Shown: positions 16,444-25,712, counted from the stretch's first letter. The stretch: DNA of 64,000 nt from Oscillospiraceae bacterium (GCA_003526845.1 DPVM01000008.1:117960-181959); one strand, 5' to 3'. Notes: generated by a model not told the origin, from the sequence alone. Numbers and translations are program-made.

Positions 16444-17067
16444 TTACAGCTTTTCAACATCAATGACGGCAATTTTTTCAAGAAATTCTTTCGGCGCGAT
16501 TACCTGACCGTGACCGAAAAATTTTTCCATATTCACATTGAGGTTGTTTATGAAAATAGGCACTTCGTCACATTCGACATCAATATGAATTTTTTTCGCC
16601 TCGTCGATAATTTGCGTTGCGTCATAATTGTGGCAGTCATAGCATTTTGCGGCGATAATTTCGTTGTTGTTAATATATGTTGCAATAACGTTTCGGCATG
16701 ACATTGAAATCGAAATGTATTTTGGCTCCGTTTTTGACAGCGCCTGGCTCATTTTTATTTGAGCGACAGCTTTGCATGCGCCGCTGTTGATAAAAAATTC
16801 GTTGATAAAAATAGATTCAAGCGGAGTTGTGTCATCCGGCGTAATTATTGCCAAAATATATTTTGAAAACTTCTTGCCGTACTGTTTGCGCATAAACTGC
16901 TTGAAATAATATTGGCACTCCGAAATTTTTTGAGCAAACATATGATAAAATGGAATATTGCTGTTGAGATTGATTCCCGGCATTGAAAATGCGACAAAAT
17001 CGTTGCTGTCTTTTGCCCTTATCAAAATGCTTCGGTTTGATATTATCATAGGTATTGTTTTTGACAT
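16444..17067 (-). CDS. Degenerate MreB/actin-like (ASKHA-fold) protein, function unknown
   Basis: This 207-residue protein is not a standard family member I can name. The middle segment YILAIITPDDTTPLESIFIN and the following FINSGACKAVAQIKMSQAL align by eye with the MreB stretch vvicvPsgiTevErrAv..Aa..AGA..v.lieEpmAAAiG. It is much shorter than MreB (about 330), and the phosphate-binding residues are not evident. This suggests a diverged actin-like scaffold without normal ATPase activity. ATG 17067 is chosen because AAGAGGTGGAT precedes it. It is divergent from the DUF3048 gene. Confidence 0.6.
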   Translation of the reverse strand: MSKTIPMIISNRSILIRAKDSNDFVAFSMPGINLNSNIPFYHMFAQKISECQYYFKQFMRKQYGKKFSKYILAIITPDDTTPLESIFINEFFINSGACKAVAQIKMSQALSKTEPKYISISMSCRNVIATYINNNEIIAAKCYDCHNYDATQIIDEAKKIHIDVECDEVPIFINNLNVNMEKFFGHGQVIAPKEFLEKIAVIDVEKL

Positions 17068-17097
17068 AACAATCCACCTCTTGTTTGTAATATCAAC

Positions 17098-17137
17098 ATT
17101 ATACATTATATTTTAAATCTTTTCAATAATATTACAA
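17098..17137 (-). promoter_or_regulatory. Promoter of the MreB-like gene with an upstream TTGTAATATT element
   Basis: On the minus strand TTGAAA (17126-17121), 17 bases, TATAAT (17103-17098) form a good promoter. Immediately upstream, at 17137-17128, is TTGTAATATT, the same element proposed below for the two-component regulon. Confidence 0.65.
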
Positions 17138-17170
17138 TTGTGTAACTTTTATGTATATCGCATTATTTTA

Positions 17171-17179
17171 TGATATAAT
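17171..17179 (+). promoter_or_regulatory. Extended -10 promoter of the DUF3048 gene
   Basis: TGaTATAAT is an extended -10 element about 60 bases before the ATG. No clear -35 box is seen. Confidence 0.55.
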
Positions 17180-17238
17180 ACAAAACAGTGCTTTTATTAT
17201 TATGAAAGGATATGAATTTTTAATTCAAAAAAGAGAAT

Positions 17239-18672
17239 ATGAGCGAAAAAGAATTAGACGCAATATTAAATGAAATAAAAAAACATTCATCCGATGATGA
17301 TACACAGCAGTCTGAACCTGTTGCATCAACCGAGCCTCAACAAGAGGAGAGCGATACCGCCGATACCGACTTCAAGCTTTCCGATGAGCCGGAGGAGGTT
17401 AAGGATGATGACAAAGCCCTTTCCTTAAACGAGGAAGAAAAGGAGAATGAGCCAATGCAAAAACAGAATAATTTTGACACAAATGATTATATCGACCTTA
17501 ATTCGGCGCAAAATTCGGGTGACGGTAAAAAGCCGGGAGGCTCAAAGAAAAAAATTATCATTGCCGTTGTTGCCGTAATTGCGGTTATCGCAATTGCTGT
17601 CGGTGTTTATTTCGGATTTTTCCATAACAAAAAGACAGAAGAGCCGCAAACCACACAGGCTCCGCAGACTACACAATCAACAACAGCACAGGCTGTAAGC
17701 GACGGCATCATCAATCCGCTCACCGGAGAGGACGGATATAATAAAGCGGCAGTCGGCAAAAGACCGGTTGCAGTCGTTGTAGAAAACGAATATTCAACAA
17801 CAGCCGTAAGACCGCAATGGGGTCTTTCGGATGCAGATATAGTTCTCGAGGGCGAAAGCGAATTCTCAACAAGACTTTTGCTTTTCTGGGCTGATTATAC
17901 CAAAATGCCGAAGCAAATCGGACCTGCCCGTTCGGCGCGTCCTCCGTTTATCCATTTCAGTCAGCTTTTTAATTCTGTATTTATTCACGCAGGTCTTTCA
18001 CATTCAAAAGGCAGTTATGTCGGTGCGGATGATGTGTTCAAAAACGAGGGTATCGACCATATCAATCTCCTTTCCGAGGGCAGTGATTATTTCTCAAGAG
18101 ATAAGTCAAGAACAAGGACAATCGAGCACACGGGATTCCTTAAGGGCAACAATGTTCCGTCACTTCTTAAAAGCAAAAAAATCAACACAAAACTTGACGA
18201 GTCAAAGTTCACACAGTTGAGTTTCAACAAAGAGGCAAAGCCGCTCGGCGACACAAAGGCAGACTCCGTTTCATTCAAATGGACCTCATCATCAAACGGC
18301 GGCAGATGCCCGAAAACAGGCAAGTTCAAATATTCAAACGGCTGTTATACAACAACCGATTTTGATTCAAAATACGGCGAAGCAAAGTGCAAATGGCAAA
18401 ACCTTATCTTCCTGCTCGACAAAACAGAGTATGTTGTTAAGCAAAACTATAAAGGCTCGGGCAAGAGCGAAACATATTGCAATTACAAACTTTCCGGCGG
18501 CAAGGGTATGGTGCTTTCACAGGGCACAGCCGTTGAAATTACATGGGGCGTGTCAAACGGCAAGCTTTGGATGAAAGATGCAAACGGCAACGATGTGTCT
18601 CTCAATCCGGGCAAAACCTATATCGGCTACGGCTCATCAAACTACGGTGGCTCAATTTCGCTTAATAAGTAA
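17239..18672 (+). CDS. DUF3048 domain membrane-anchored protein (YerB-like)
   Basis: The 477-residue protein has an acidic, low-complexity cytoplasmic N-terminus (about 1-100) and one membrane helix (about 104-128, IIIAVVAVIAVIAIAVGVYFG). A Thr/Gln-rich linker follows, then the extracellular DUF3048 domain (from about 170: RPVAVVVENEYSTTAVRPQW, QIGPARSARPPFIHF, HAGLSHSKG) and DUF3048_C at the end. B. subtilis YerB is the best known relative but is a lipoprotein; here a helix anchors it instead. The function of DUF3048 is not settled; its location suggests an envelope role. Confidence 0.88.
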   Translation: MSEKELDAILNEIKKHSSDDDTQQSEPVASTEPQQEESDTADTDFKLSDEPEEVKDDDKALSLNEEEKENEPMQKQNNFDTNDYIDLNSAQNSGDGKKPGGSKKKIIIAVVAVIAVIAIAVGVYFGFFHNKKTEEPQTTQAPQTTQSTTAQAVSDGIINPLTGEDGYNKAAVGKRPVAVVVENEYSTTAVRPQWGLSDADIVLEGESEFSTRLLLFWADYTKMPKQIGPARSARPPFIHFSQLFNSVFIHAGLSHSKGSYVGADDVFKNEGIDHINLLSEGSDYFSRDKSRTRTIEHTGFLKGNNVPSLLKSKKINTKLDESKFTQLSFNKEAKPLGDTKADSVSFKWTSSSNGGRCPKTGKFKYSNGCYTTTDFDSKYGEAKCKWQNLIFLLDKTEYVVKQNYKGSGKSETYCNYKLSGGKGMVLSQGTAVEITWGVSNGKLWMKDANGNDVSLNPGKTYIGYGSSNYGGSISLNK

Positions 18673-18690
18673 GTTTTTCATTAAATAAAC

Positions 18691-18725
18691 AAGAAGGATG
18701 AACGCATTGCGTTCATCCTTCTTTA
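18691..18725. terminator. Strong bidirectional terminator
   Basis: AAGAAGGATGAACGC pairs with GCGTTCATCCTTCTT over 15 bp, with A and T flanks. It lies between convergent genes. Confidence 0.92.
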
Positions 18726-18754
18726 TCATTTGTGATTAAATTCTTTTGCACACT

Positions 18755-19678
18755 TTAATAATGCAGACTGCTGCCGCCGATGAATTCCCTTATCATTGCG
18801 TCGGACGGAATTTTGTCGGGGACGATTGCGTCAACTTCGTCAAGAGCGTTTACTATATCACGCACATCGGCGTATTTCGGCGCAAGTTGCTCCAACTCAT
18901 CAAATAAAATATGCTTGTAAACATTCGGCTCATATTTTATAAATGTGTCAATGTTAAAGTCTGCGCTGCCTTTAAACGGCATTATATATTTGTTTTCGCC
19001 GTGCTGAACATTGGGAAACATTTTAATCGTTTCTTCAATATCTCTGCCGCGGTACAGTTTGTCGCGAATCATACGGCGCATCATCCTTATTTTGCACGGG
19101 TGCAGTTTGTCGCCGTTTGAATCGACAACTCTTGTGCGCACGCTGACATAAATCCTGCTTGCGCACCCTTCGTTTTTGCTCATCAGCTTGTCATTGAGTG
19201 CATGGATGCCCTCAATTATAACAAAACCGCCGTTTCGTGACAATTTATCGCCGCTGAGGGTGCGAGTATTCGTCGGAAAATCGTATTTCGGAATATCGAT
19301 TTCGCCGCCATTAATAAGAGTGTCAATATCGTTGTTAAGATAGTCAATATCCACTCTGTCGGGTGATTCAAGGTCGATTTTTCCTTGCCTTTTCAGCTCT
19401 CTTTCGTGTTGGGTAAAGTTTTTGAAATACTTATCCATTGATATGTAGCAAACATTCACGCCGTGCTTTTTTATCGCTGACGAAAGTTTCATCGCTGATG
19501 TTGTTTTGCTGCTGCCGGATGGCCCTGCTATCAAAATAATCGGCTTTTCGTCAAGCGAGTCTGCAATTTTTTCGGCGGTGTTGTCAATTTGTGATAAAAC
19601 AAAATTCTCACTTTCGGTGATAAACCCCGATTCGTCGGCAACGATTTTGCCGTTTATCGTTTTCGTAGTGATTATCAT
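18755..19678 (-). CDS. Uridine kinase / phosphoribulokinase-family nucleoside kinase
   Basis: The product carries the Walker A loop IAGPSGSSKTTSAMKL (near residue 50) and DKYFKNFTQHERELK plus LESPDRVDIDYL, typical of uridine kinase-like P-loop kinases. IIEGIHALND is the lid-side motif. At 307 residues it resembles the C-terminal half of the TGS/ThrRS-like uridine-kinase fusions seen in Clostridia, but lacks their N-terminal part. It is the distal gene of the deo-cdd-pdp cluster, where a nucleoside-phosphorylating role is sensible. ATG 19678 has a GGAG site; longer forms would overlap the upstream gene. Confidence 0.85.
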   Translation of the reverse strand: MIITTKTINGKIVADESGFITESENFVLSQIDNTAEKIADSLDEKPIILIAGPSGSSKTTSAMKLSSAIKKHGVNVCYISMDKYFKNFTQHERELKRQGKIDLESPDRVDIDYLNNDIDTLINGGEIDIPKYDFPTNTRTLSGDKLSRNGGFVIIEGIHALNDKLMSKNEGCASRIYVSVRTRVVDSNGDKLHPCKIRMMRRMIRDKLYRGRDIEETIKMFPNVQHGENKYIMPFKGSADFNIDTFIKYEPNVYKHILFDELEQLAPKYADVRDIVNALDEVDAIVPDKIPSDAMIREFIGGSSLHY

Positions 19679-19688
19679 AATTTCTCCG

Positions 19689-21299
19689 TTAATCCATTTT
19701 GTATTTTTCGCACAGAGCAAGTATTTGGTCTGTGAATTTGGCTATATCCTTGTTTGCACAGCCTCTGTTTTGCTCGATAACGGACATAAGATTTTGACCT
19801 GCGATGCAAAGCCTGTCATAAACGGTGTTGTTGCGCTCAATCTTATGCAGTTTTTTGTTGTAAAGTTTTCTCGGACCGACATCAACCTGCCTTACAGTGT
19901 CACCAAGCTCAAAGCCGTCGCCGGAATAGGGGGCAAGGGCAGGGGTGTCAAGCTGTAACTCGATTGTTTTTGCAAACTCGTCGCATACGGTATCGTGACC
20001 GTGGTTGACAAAAACAACTTTCGGCTTTTCGGGCATTGCGCTGAGCCAAGCGAGGAGCATATCGCGGTCTGCGTGGCCGCTGATGCCCTCCATTTTTTCA
20101 ATTTTTGCGTTGACCTGAACCTCTTCGCCGAAAAGTGTAACCGATTTTGCGCCTTCAAGAATTTTTCTGCCCAATGTGCCCTCGGCTTGATAGCCTACAA
20201 ACATAATCGTGCATTCCTTGCGCCAAAGATTGTGCTTTAAATGGTGCCTGATTCTGCCTGCTTCGCACATTCCGCTTGCCGACAAAATAATCTTCGGTCG
20301 GGCGTCTTCGTTGATTGCCTTTGAATCGTCGCTTGTGATTGCAAGTTTAAGACCTTTGAATTTAATCGGATTTATTCCTCTGTTAATCAAATCAAGCGTG
20401 TCGTCGTCAAAATATTCCGTCAGCGACTCGTCGTCATATATTTCTGTCGCTTCAACGGCAAGCGGACTGTCCACCCAAACGGAAAAATCCGAGTAGCCTT
20501 TGATTAAATTTTGCTCTTTTATAACACGCATCAGGTACAAAAGTTCCTGCGTTCTGCCAACAGCAAAGCAGGGGACAATGACATTTCCGCCTGCTTCGAA
20601 TGTTGACTGAATGATTCTTGTAAGCTGTGCCACATAATCGGGGCGTGCACCATGCAGTCTGTTGCCGTAAGTGGATTCGATTATTACATAATCGGCACTC
20701 GGAGGCATATTCGGGTTTTTGATAAGCGGTCTGTCAACATTGCCGACATCGCCGGAGAACAAAATCGTTTTCGTTTCACCGTTTTCGGTCACTTCAATTT
20801 GAATCGAGGCGGAGCCTAAAAGGTGACCTGCGTCGATAAATCTTATTTTGATGCCGTCAAAAATATCATACTGCTTTTCGTAATCGCACGGAGTGAAATA
20901 TTTCATTGCATTTTCGGCATCGTGCGTCGTATAAAGCGGTTCGACAAGCTCCTTGCCGCTTCGCTTATTCTTTCTGTTTTTCCACTGCGCCTCAAATTCC
21001 TGAATATGCGCTGAGTCAAGCAACATTATTTTGCAAAGATTTGTTGTCGCTTTTGTTGTGTAAATAGGTGCGGAAAATCCGTTTGCCGTAATATACGGTA
21101 TGTGGCCCGAATGGTCGATATGAGCGTGAGTTAAAAACAGTGCGTCAATTTCGTTCGGCGCTATCGGAATATCTACATTTTCATAAACATTTTCGCCTTG
21201 CTCCATTCCGCAGTCAATCAAAATGTTTTTGCCGCACGCACAAAGCAGTGTGCAGGAGCCGGTAACCTCGTGTGCCGCTCCGATAAAATATAGTTTCAT
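19689..21299 (-). CDS. Metallo-beta-lactamase / beta-CASP family ribonuclease (CPSF-type)
   Basis: The N-terminus MKLYFIGAAHEVTGSCTLL and the metal motif LTHAHIDHSGH (about 55-65) identify an MBL-fold enzyme. FIDAGHLLGSASIQ and LFSGDVGNVDRPLIK supply further metal ligands. The beta-CASP insertion (about 200-380) includes NVIVPCFAVGRTQELLYL, SASGMCEAGRIRHHL and the final GHADRDMLLAWL histidine. These proteins act on RNA as endo- or 5'-exonucleases. The 536 residues include about 90 extra C-terminal residues over the core, with no motif I recognise. It sits inside the nucleoside salvage run. Confidence 0.93.
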   Translation of the reverse strand: MKLYFIGAAHEVTGSCTLLCACGKNILIDCGMEQGENVYENVDIPIAPNEIDALFLTHAHIDHSGHIPYITANGFSAPIYTTKATTNLCKIMLLDSAHIQEFEAQWKNRKNKRSGKELVEPLYTTHDAENAMKYFTPCDYEKQYDIFDGIKIRFIDAGHLLGSASIQIEVTENGETKTILFSGDVGNVDRPLIKNPNMPPSADYVIIESTYGNRLHGARPDYVAQLTRIIQSTFEAGGNVIVPCFAVGRTQELLYLMRVIKEQNLIKGYSDFSVWVDSPLAVEATEIYDDESLTEYFDDDTLDLINRGINPIKFKGLKLAITSDDSKAINEDARPKIILSASGMCEAGRIRHHLKHNLWRKECTIMFVGYQAEGTLGRKILEGAKSVTLFGEEVQVNAKIEKMEGISGHADRDMLLAWLSAMPEKPKVVFVNHGHDTVCDEFAKTIELQLDTPALAPYSGDGFELGDTVRQVDVGPRKLYNKKLHKIERNNTVYDRLCIAGQNLMSVIEQNRGCANKDIAKFTDQILALCEKYKMD

Positions 21300-21330
21300 T
21301 TCATCACCAAGCCCTTCAAATAATATATGT

Positions 21331-22632
21331 TCAACTGATTTGATTTAGTATTATGCTTGTTTTTGCCGGTTGTTTTAAGACGATTTTAACCGCGCTTTCG
21401 GCGATTTCCTTTGCCGTGTCGATTTTGCTTTCGTCAGCCGCATAAAGAGTCATTATGCGCTCGCCCTTATTTATTTTGTCACCGACTTTGCAGTGCAAAA
21501 TAATTCCTGCCTTGCTGTCGATTTCGTCCTCCTTGACACTGCGTCCTGCACCCAAAAGAACAGATGCTTCGCCTATTTCAAGGGCATTTATTTCGCCGAT
21601 AAAGCCGCTGTTCTTTGCGACAATATCGCGACTGCAATCGTCAAACTCAAATTTGCTTTCATCGTCGATGTATGATGCGTCGCCGTCCTGTGAAATAACC
21701 ATTTCACGCAGTTTTTCAAGAGCTTTGCCCGATGTTATCATTTCGTTTGCGATTTGTTCGGCGGCGTCAATATCTTTGTTTAGTGCAAGTGAAATCATAT
21801 TCGACGCAAGAGCAATGCAAAGCTCGCTTAAGCGGTCAACTCTTTCGCCCTTTAATATTTTGATTGCCTCGCAAACCTCAAGTGTGTTGCCGACCGCATA
21901 GCCGAGAGGAGAGTTCATATCAGTTATAAGAGCGGTTATATTCCTGCCGCAATGTTTGCCTATGCTCACCATCTCGCTTGCAAGCTCCGTCGCATCTTCA
22001 ATGCTTTGCATAAAAGCACCGTGTCCGCATTTGACATCAAGAACAATGTTCTTTGCTCCTGCGGCAATTTTTTTGCTCATAATTGACGAGGCAATCAGCG
22101 GCATACAGTCAACGGTCGCCGTCACATCACGCAGTGCGTACAGCTTTTTGTCGCACGGTGCCATGTTTCCTGTTTGACCGGCAACAACTATATCGTGAAT
22201 TTCGGCGCGCTCAAAAAATTTAAGCGGAGTCATTTTTGTTGAAAATCCGGGGATTGCTTCAAGTTTGTCAATCGTTCCGCCGGTGAAACCAAGCCCTCTG
22301 CCGCTCATTTTTGCGACGGTACATCCTGCCGCCGCTGCAATCGGCGCAACAACAAGCGTTGTTTTGTCGCCGACACCTCCCGAGGAGTGTTTGTCAACCG
22401 ATTTGTCACCGAATCGCGAAAGGTCAAGAATATCGCCGCTTTTCGCCATTTCAAGGGTGAGAGCGGCTGTTTCCTCTCTCGTCATTTTGTTGAAGTATAT
22501 AGCCATCGCAAGCGCAGATGCCTGATAATCGGGAATCGTGCCGAGTGTGTAACCCTCAACAAAAAAAGCTATTTCGTCGCGGCTTAATTCCTCGCCGCGC
22601 TTTTTCTTTTCTATGATGTCTACGCATCTCAT
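21331..22632 (-). CDS. pdp: Pyrimidine-nucleoside phosphorylase
   Basis: The enzyme phosphorolyses uridine, deoxyuridine and thymidine to the base and (deoxy)ribose 1-phosphate. The family signature SGRGLGFTGGTIDKLEAIPG (about 109-128) is present, as is KHSSGGVGDKTTL, the phosphate loop. The 433 residues match the Firmicutes Pdp length exactly. Deoxyribose 1-phosphate would go to DeoB and then DeoC, both encoded just upstream. The gap to cdd is four bases. Confidence 0.96.
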   Translation of the reverse strand: MRCVDIIEKKKRGEELSRDEIAFFVEGYTLGTIPDYQASALAMAIYFNKMTREETAALTLEMAKSGDILDLSRFGDKSVDKHSSGGVGDKTTLVVAPIAAAAGCTVAKMSGRGLGFTGGTIDKLEAIPGFSTKMTPLKFFERAEIHDIVVAGQTGNMAPCDKKLYALRDVTATVDCMPLIASSIMSKKIAAGAKNIVLDVKCGHGAFMQSIEDATELASEMVSIGKHCGRNITALITDMNSPLGYAVGNTLEVCEAIKILKGERVDRLSELCIALASNMISLALNKDIDAAEQIANEMITSGKALEKLREMVISQDGDASYIDDESKFEFDDCSRDIVAKNSGFIGEINALEIGEASVLLGAGRSVKEDEIDSKAGIILHCKVGDKINKGERIMTLYAADESKIDTAKEIAESAVKIVLKQPAKTSIILNQIS

Positions 22633-22636
22633 AAAA

Positions 22637-23026
22637 TCAGTCCTTCAGCTTAAAAGAATGCGGCAAAAGCTCCTCAAGCGTGTGTGATTTGATAATATTG
22701 TCGCCCTCGAGAATAATTCTGAAGCTTTCGTCGCAAAATTCCGACATTACCTGCCTGCATACGCCGCAGGGGTAGCAAAAATCACCCTTTTCGCATACAA
22801 TTGCGATTGCCTCAAACCCACGCTCGCCGTTGCTGATTGCTTTGAACAATGCAACTCTTTCCGCGCAAACTGTCGCCGGATATGATGAATTTTCAATATT
22901 CGCACCGGTGTAAACCTTGCCGCTTTTTGTAATCAGCGCGGCGGCAACCTTAAAGCCCGAATACGGGCTGTAGCTGTTCCTTAGCTCTTTTTTTGCGAGC
23001 GAAACAAGTTCGTTGTCTGTCAGCAT
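22637..23026 (-). CDS. cdd: Cytidine deaminase
   Basis: Cdd deaminates cytidine and deoxycytidine to uridine and deoxyuridine, feeding the phosphorylase downstream. The zinc motifs CAE (TVCAERVALFKAI, about 52-54) and PCGVCRQ (about 87-93) are intact. The 129 residues fit the homotetrameric type. It lies between deoB and pdp with gaps of four bases on each side, so the cluster is clearly one operon. Confidence 0.96.
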   Translation of the reverse strand: MLTDNELVSLAKKELRNSYSPYSGFKVAAALITKSGKVYTGANIENSSYPATVCAERVALFKAISNGERGFEAIAIVCEKGDFCYPCGVCRQVMSEFCDESFRIILEGDNIIKSHTLEELLPHSFKLKD

Positions 23027-23030
23027 AAAA

Positions 23031-24188
23031 TCACCTTATTTCGTCTAAAATATGCTTGCCGTCAAGAGTGCTTTTTATATCAAACATTGAAAGCACCGTG
23101 TCGGCAACTGCACCGAAACCGTCAATCGTGCCGAGATTTTTGTTCTTTATGCTTTTTGAATAAATCAACAGCGGCACATACTCGCGCGTGTGGTCGGTGC
23201 CTTTAAATCCCGGGTCGCATCCGTGGTCGGCGGTGATAATCAAAAAATCGTCATCCCTCAAATCGCCGGCAAGCCGAGGCAGGCAGTCGTCAAACTCGCT
23301 GATAGCCTTTGCGTAGCCGTCAATGTCGCGCCTGTGGCCGTACAGCATGTCGCAGTCAACCAGATTTGTGTAGCAAAGTCCGTCAAAATCCGTTTTTGCG
23401 ATTTCAAGCGTTTTTGCAATGCCCTGCGTGTTGTTTTCCGTGAAATAATGCTCGTCAATTCCGCGGTGAGCAAAAATATCGTAGATTTTGCCGATTGCAA
23501 TTGTCTTTTTGCCGTTTTTTTGCAAAACATCAAGCATTGTGTCGCGGGGCGGCTCAAGCGAAAAATCGTGACGGCGCGGTGTCCGCACAAAATCAGCGGC
23601 TGTTTTGCCCTCAAACGGTCGGGCAATAACTCTGCCGACTCCGTATTTACCCGTGAGTATTTTTCGCGCGATTTTGCAGCAGCGATAAAGCTCGTCATCG
23701 CTGACAATCGCCTCGTTTGCTGCAATTTGAAAAACGCTGTCGGCGGAGGTGTAAACAATCAGCGCACCTGTTTTTAAATGTTCTTCGCCGTAATCCTTGA
23801 TTACCTGCGTGCCCGAATACGGACGGTTGACTATAACCTTTCTGCCCGTCTGTTTTTCAAACTCGTTAATAACCTCAATCGGAAAGCCGTTCGGAAATGT
23901 CGGCAACGGATTTTTTGAAACTATGCCTGCCATCTCCCAATGGCCTATTGTTGTGTCCTTGCCTGCCGAAAGCTCGCGCATTCTTGCAAATGCGGCGGTG
24001 TGATTGTCCTTGCCGTCCAAATCAATGCCGTCAATTGCCAAAAGTCCCATTTTTTTCATATTTTCGGCAGAAAAATATTTTGATTTATAAATCGTTTTGA
24101 TTGTGCTTGCTCCCTCATCACCGAATTTTGCGGCGTCGGGTGCAGCGCCGACCCCAAAGGAGTCAAGAACAATAACAAATCCGCGCAT
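23031..24188 (-). CDS. deoB: Phosphopentomutase
   Basis: DeoB converts (deoxy)ribose 1-phosphate to the 5-phosphate. It is an alkaline-phosphatase-superfamily enzyme with two manganese ions. VLDSFGVGAAPDA near the N-terminus carries the phospho-acceptor region. IITADHGCDPGFKGTDHTRE (about 330) supplies metal ligands. ATG 24188 directly follows the deoC stop, with AAAGAAG in the deoC end as its ribosome binding site; the alternative ATG nine bases upstream overlaps deoC. The 385 residues are normal. Confidence 0.96.
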   Translation of the reverse strand: MRGFVIVLDSFGVGAAPDAAKFGDEGASTIKTIYKSKYFSAENMKKMGLLAIDGIDLDGKDNHTAAFARMRELSAGKDTTIGHWEMAGIVSKNPLPTFPNGFPIEVINEFEKQTGRKVIVNRPYSGTQVIKDYGEEHLKTGALIVYTSADSVFQIAANEAIVSDDELYRCCKIARKILTGKYGVGRVIARPFEGKTAADFVRTPRRHDFSLEPPRDTMLDVLQKNGKKTIAIGKIYDIFAHRGIDEHYFTENNTQGIAKTLEIAKTDFDGLCYTNLVDCDMLYGHRRDIDGYAKAISEFDDCLPRLAGDLRDDDFLIITADHGCDPGFKGTDHTREYVPLLIYSKSIKNKNLGTIDGFGAVADTVLSMFDIKSTLDGKHILDEIR

Positions 24189-24189
24189 T

Positions 24190-24840
24190 TTATGCATCTT
24201 CTTTCATTTGTTTAACAAGGCGGCTTGTGCCGAGTCTGTCTGCTCCGAGTTCAATGAATTTTTCGGCGTCGGCAAAATCTTTTATACCGCCTGCGGCTTT
24301 GATTTTCTTGTTATTAATGTGTTTTGCAAAAAGTTTTATATCGTCAAATGTTGCGCCGCCGGTCGAAAAACCGGTTGATGTTTTGATATAATCGGCGTTT
24401 GAGTTTGAAACGATTTCACACATTTTGATTTTTTCATCGTCTGTTAAAAGGCAGGTTTCGATTATCACCTTTAAAATTCTGCCGTCGCATGCGTCCTTAA
24501 TCGCGTTGATTTCCGATAAAATATCGTCATATCGCTTTTCCTTGAGCATGCCGATGTTGATTACCATATCTATTTCGTCCGCTCCGTTTGCAACGGCGTC
24601 GCGTGTTTCAAAGCATTTTACGCTTGTCGTGTTATATCCGTTCGGAAAGCCGATTACGGTGCAAATTTGCATTTTATTGCCGACATATTTTTTTGCCGCC
24701 TTGACGAATGACGGCGCAATGCAAACCGATGCCGTGCCGTATTTTATCGCATCGTCGCAAAGCGCTTTGATTTGCTCAAAATCGGCGCCCTGAGCCAAAA
24801 GAGTGTGGTCTGTTTTTGAGAGTATGTATTTTTTATCCAT
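24190..24840 (-). CDS. deoC: Deoxyribose-phosphate aldolase
   Basis: DeoC splits 2-deoxyribose 5-phosphate into glyceraldehyde 3-phosphate and acetaldehyde. The Schiff-base lysine lies in YIKTSTGFSTGGAT (about 151-164) and the second conserved lysine in KIKAAGGIKDF. The 216 residues fit the short type. It is the first gene of the minus-strand deoC-deoB-cdd-pdp operon and has a TTGGAGG site and its own promoter. No DeoR-type regulator is adjacent. Confidence 0.96.
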   Translation of the reverse strand: MDKKYILSKTDHTLLAQGADFEQIKALCDDAIKYGTASVCIAPSFVKAAKKYVGNKMQICTVIGFPNGYNTTSVKCFETRDAVANGADEIDMVINIGMLKEKRYDDILSEINAIKDACDGRILKVIIETCLLTDDEKIKMCEIVSNSNADYIKTSTGFSTGGATFDDIKLFAKHINNKKIKAAGGIKDFADAEKFIELGADRLGTSRLVKQMKEDA

Positions 24841-24881
24841 CTTAAACGGCCTCCAAAGTATAACTTTATGTCTATGTTATC

Positions 24882-24910
24882 ATATTATCACAAAAATATG
24901 TTCTAATCAA
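24882..24910 (-). promoter_or_regulatory. deoC operon promoter
   Basis: On the minus strand TTGATT (24910-24905), 17 bases, TAATAT (24887-24882), about 40 bases before the deoC start. Confidence 0.65.
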
Positions 24911-24989
24911 TCGCCAATATGTATATTTTATACAAAATTCATATATCAAAACTTTATCGCTCATATTGTGACCGTAAATTATTTAAAAC

Positions 24990-25018
24990 TTGATTTATAG
25001 GCTCAAAAATAGTATAAT
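24990..25018 (+). promoter_or_regulatory. rpe promoter
   Basis: TTGATT (24990-24995), 17 bases, TATAAT (25013-25018). It is divergent from the deoC promoter about 80 bases away. Confidence 0.75.
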
Positions 25019-25051
25019 ATTTAGACAAATTATCACAGAGGTGCTAACTAT

Positions 25052-25699
25052 ATGGATATGAAAATTTCACCGTCAATACTTGCAAGCGATTATGCCAATT
25101 TGCAGTCCGAGCTCGACAGAATCAAATCGTCTGATTTAATCCATGTTGATGTTATGGACGGACATTTTGTACCTAATATTTCAATCGGCGCGCCTGTTGT
25201 CGCATCAATCAAAAAGGTGTGCAATGTGCCGTTTGATGTTCACCTTATGATAAGCAATCCGCTTCAATATGTTGAGGATTTTGCAAAAAGCGGTGCCGAT
25301 ATTATTTGCTTTCACGCAGAGAGCGACAGCGACATCGGTCAAACCGTTGACAAAATAATTTCGCTCGGCAAAAAGGCAGCAATCGCAGTAAAACCGGGCA
25401 CCGATATTGATGTTGTTTTGCCGTATCTCGATAAGCTTTCAATGGTGCTTGTTATGACGGTTGAGCCGGGCTTCGGCGGTCAGAGTTTTATGGAAAGCAC
25501 AATGCCTAAAATCGAAAAGCTCAGAAAAATCAACCCCGATATTGATATTGAGGTTGACGGCGGAGTTAATCCCGAAACAATCAAAATCGCCGCAAAAGCA
25601 GGCGCAAATGTTTTTGTTGCAGGCTCGGCAGTGTTCAAAAGCGAAAATCCTGCCAAAACCATCAAATTGCTGAAGGAAAATGCACTTTCGGTTTTGTAA
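25052..25699 (+). CDS. rpe: Ribulose-phosphate 3-epimerase
   Basis: Rpe interconverts ribulose 5-phosphate and xylulose 5-phosphate in the pentose phosphate pathway. It is a TIM barrel with the metal and catalytic motifs HVDVMDGHFVPN (about 31-42), MTVEPGFGGQSF (about 139-150) and EVDGGVN. The 215 residues are standard. A GAGGTG site precedes the ATG. Placement opposite the deoxyribose operon links it loosely to pentose metabolism; the next gene downstream is unrelated. Confidence 0.97.
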   Translation: MDMKISPSILASDYANLQSELDRIKSSDLIHVDVMDGHFVPNISIGAPVVASIKKVCNVPFDVHLMISNPLQYVEDFAKSGADIICFHAESDSDIGQTVDKIISLGKKAAIAVKPGTDIDVVLPYLDKLSMVLVMTVEPGFGGQSFMESTMPKIEKLRKINPDIDIEVDGGVNPETIKIAAKAGANVFVAGSAVFKSENPAKTIKLLKENALSVL

Positions 25700-25712
25700 A
25701 AAGTGAGATAAA

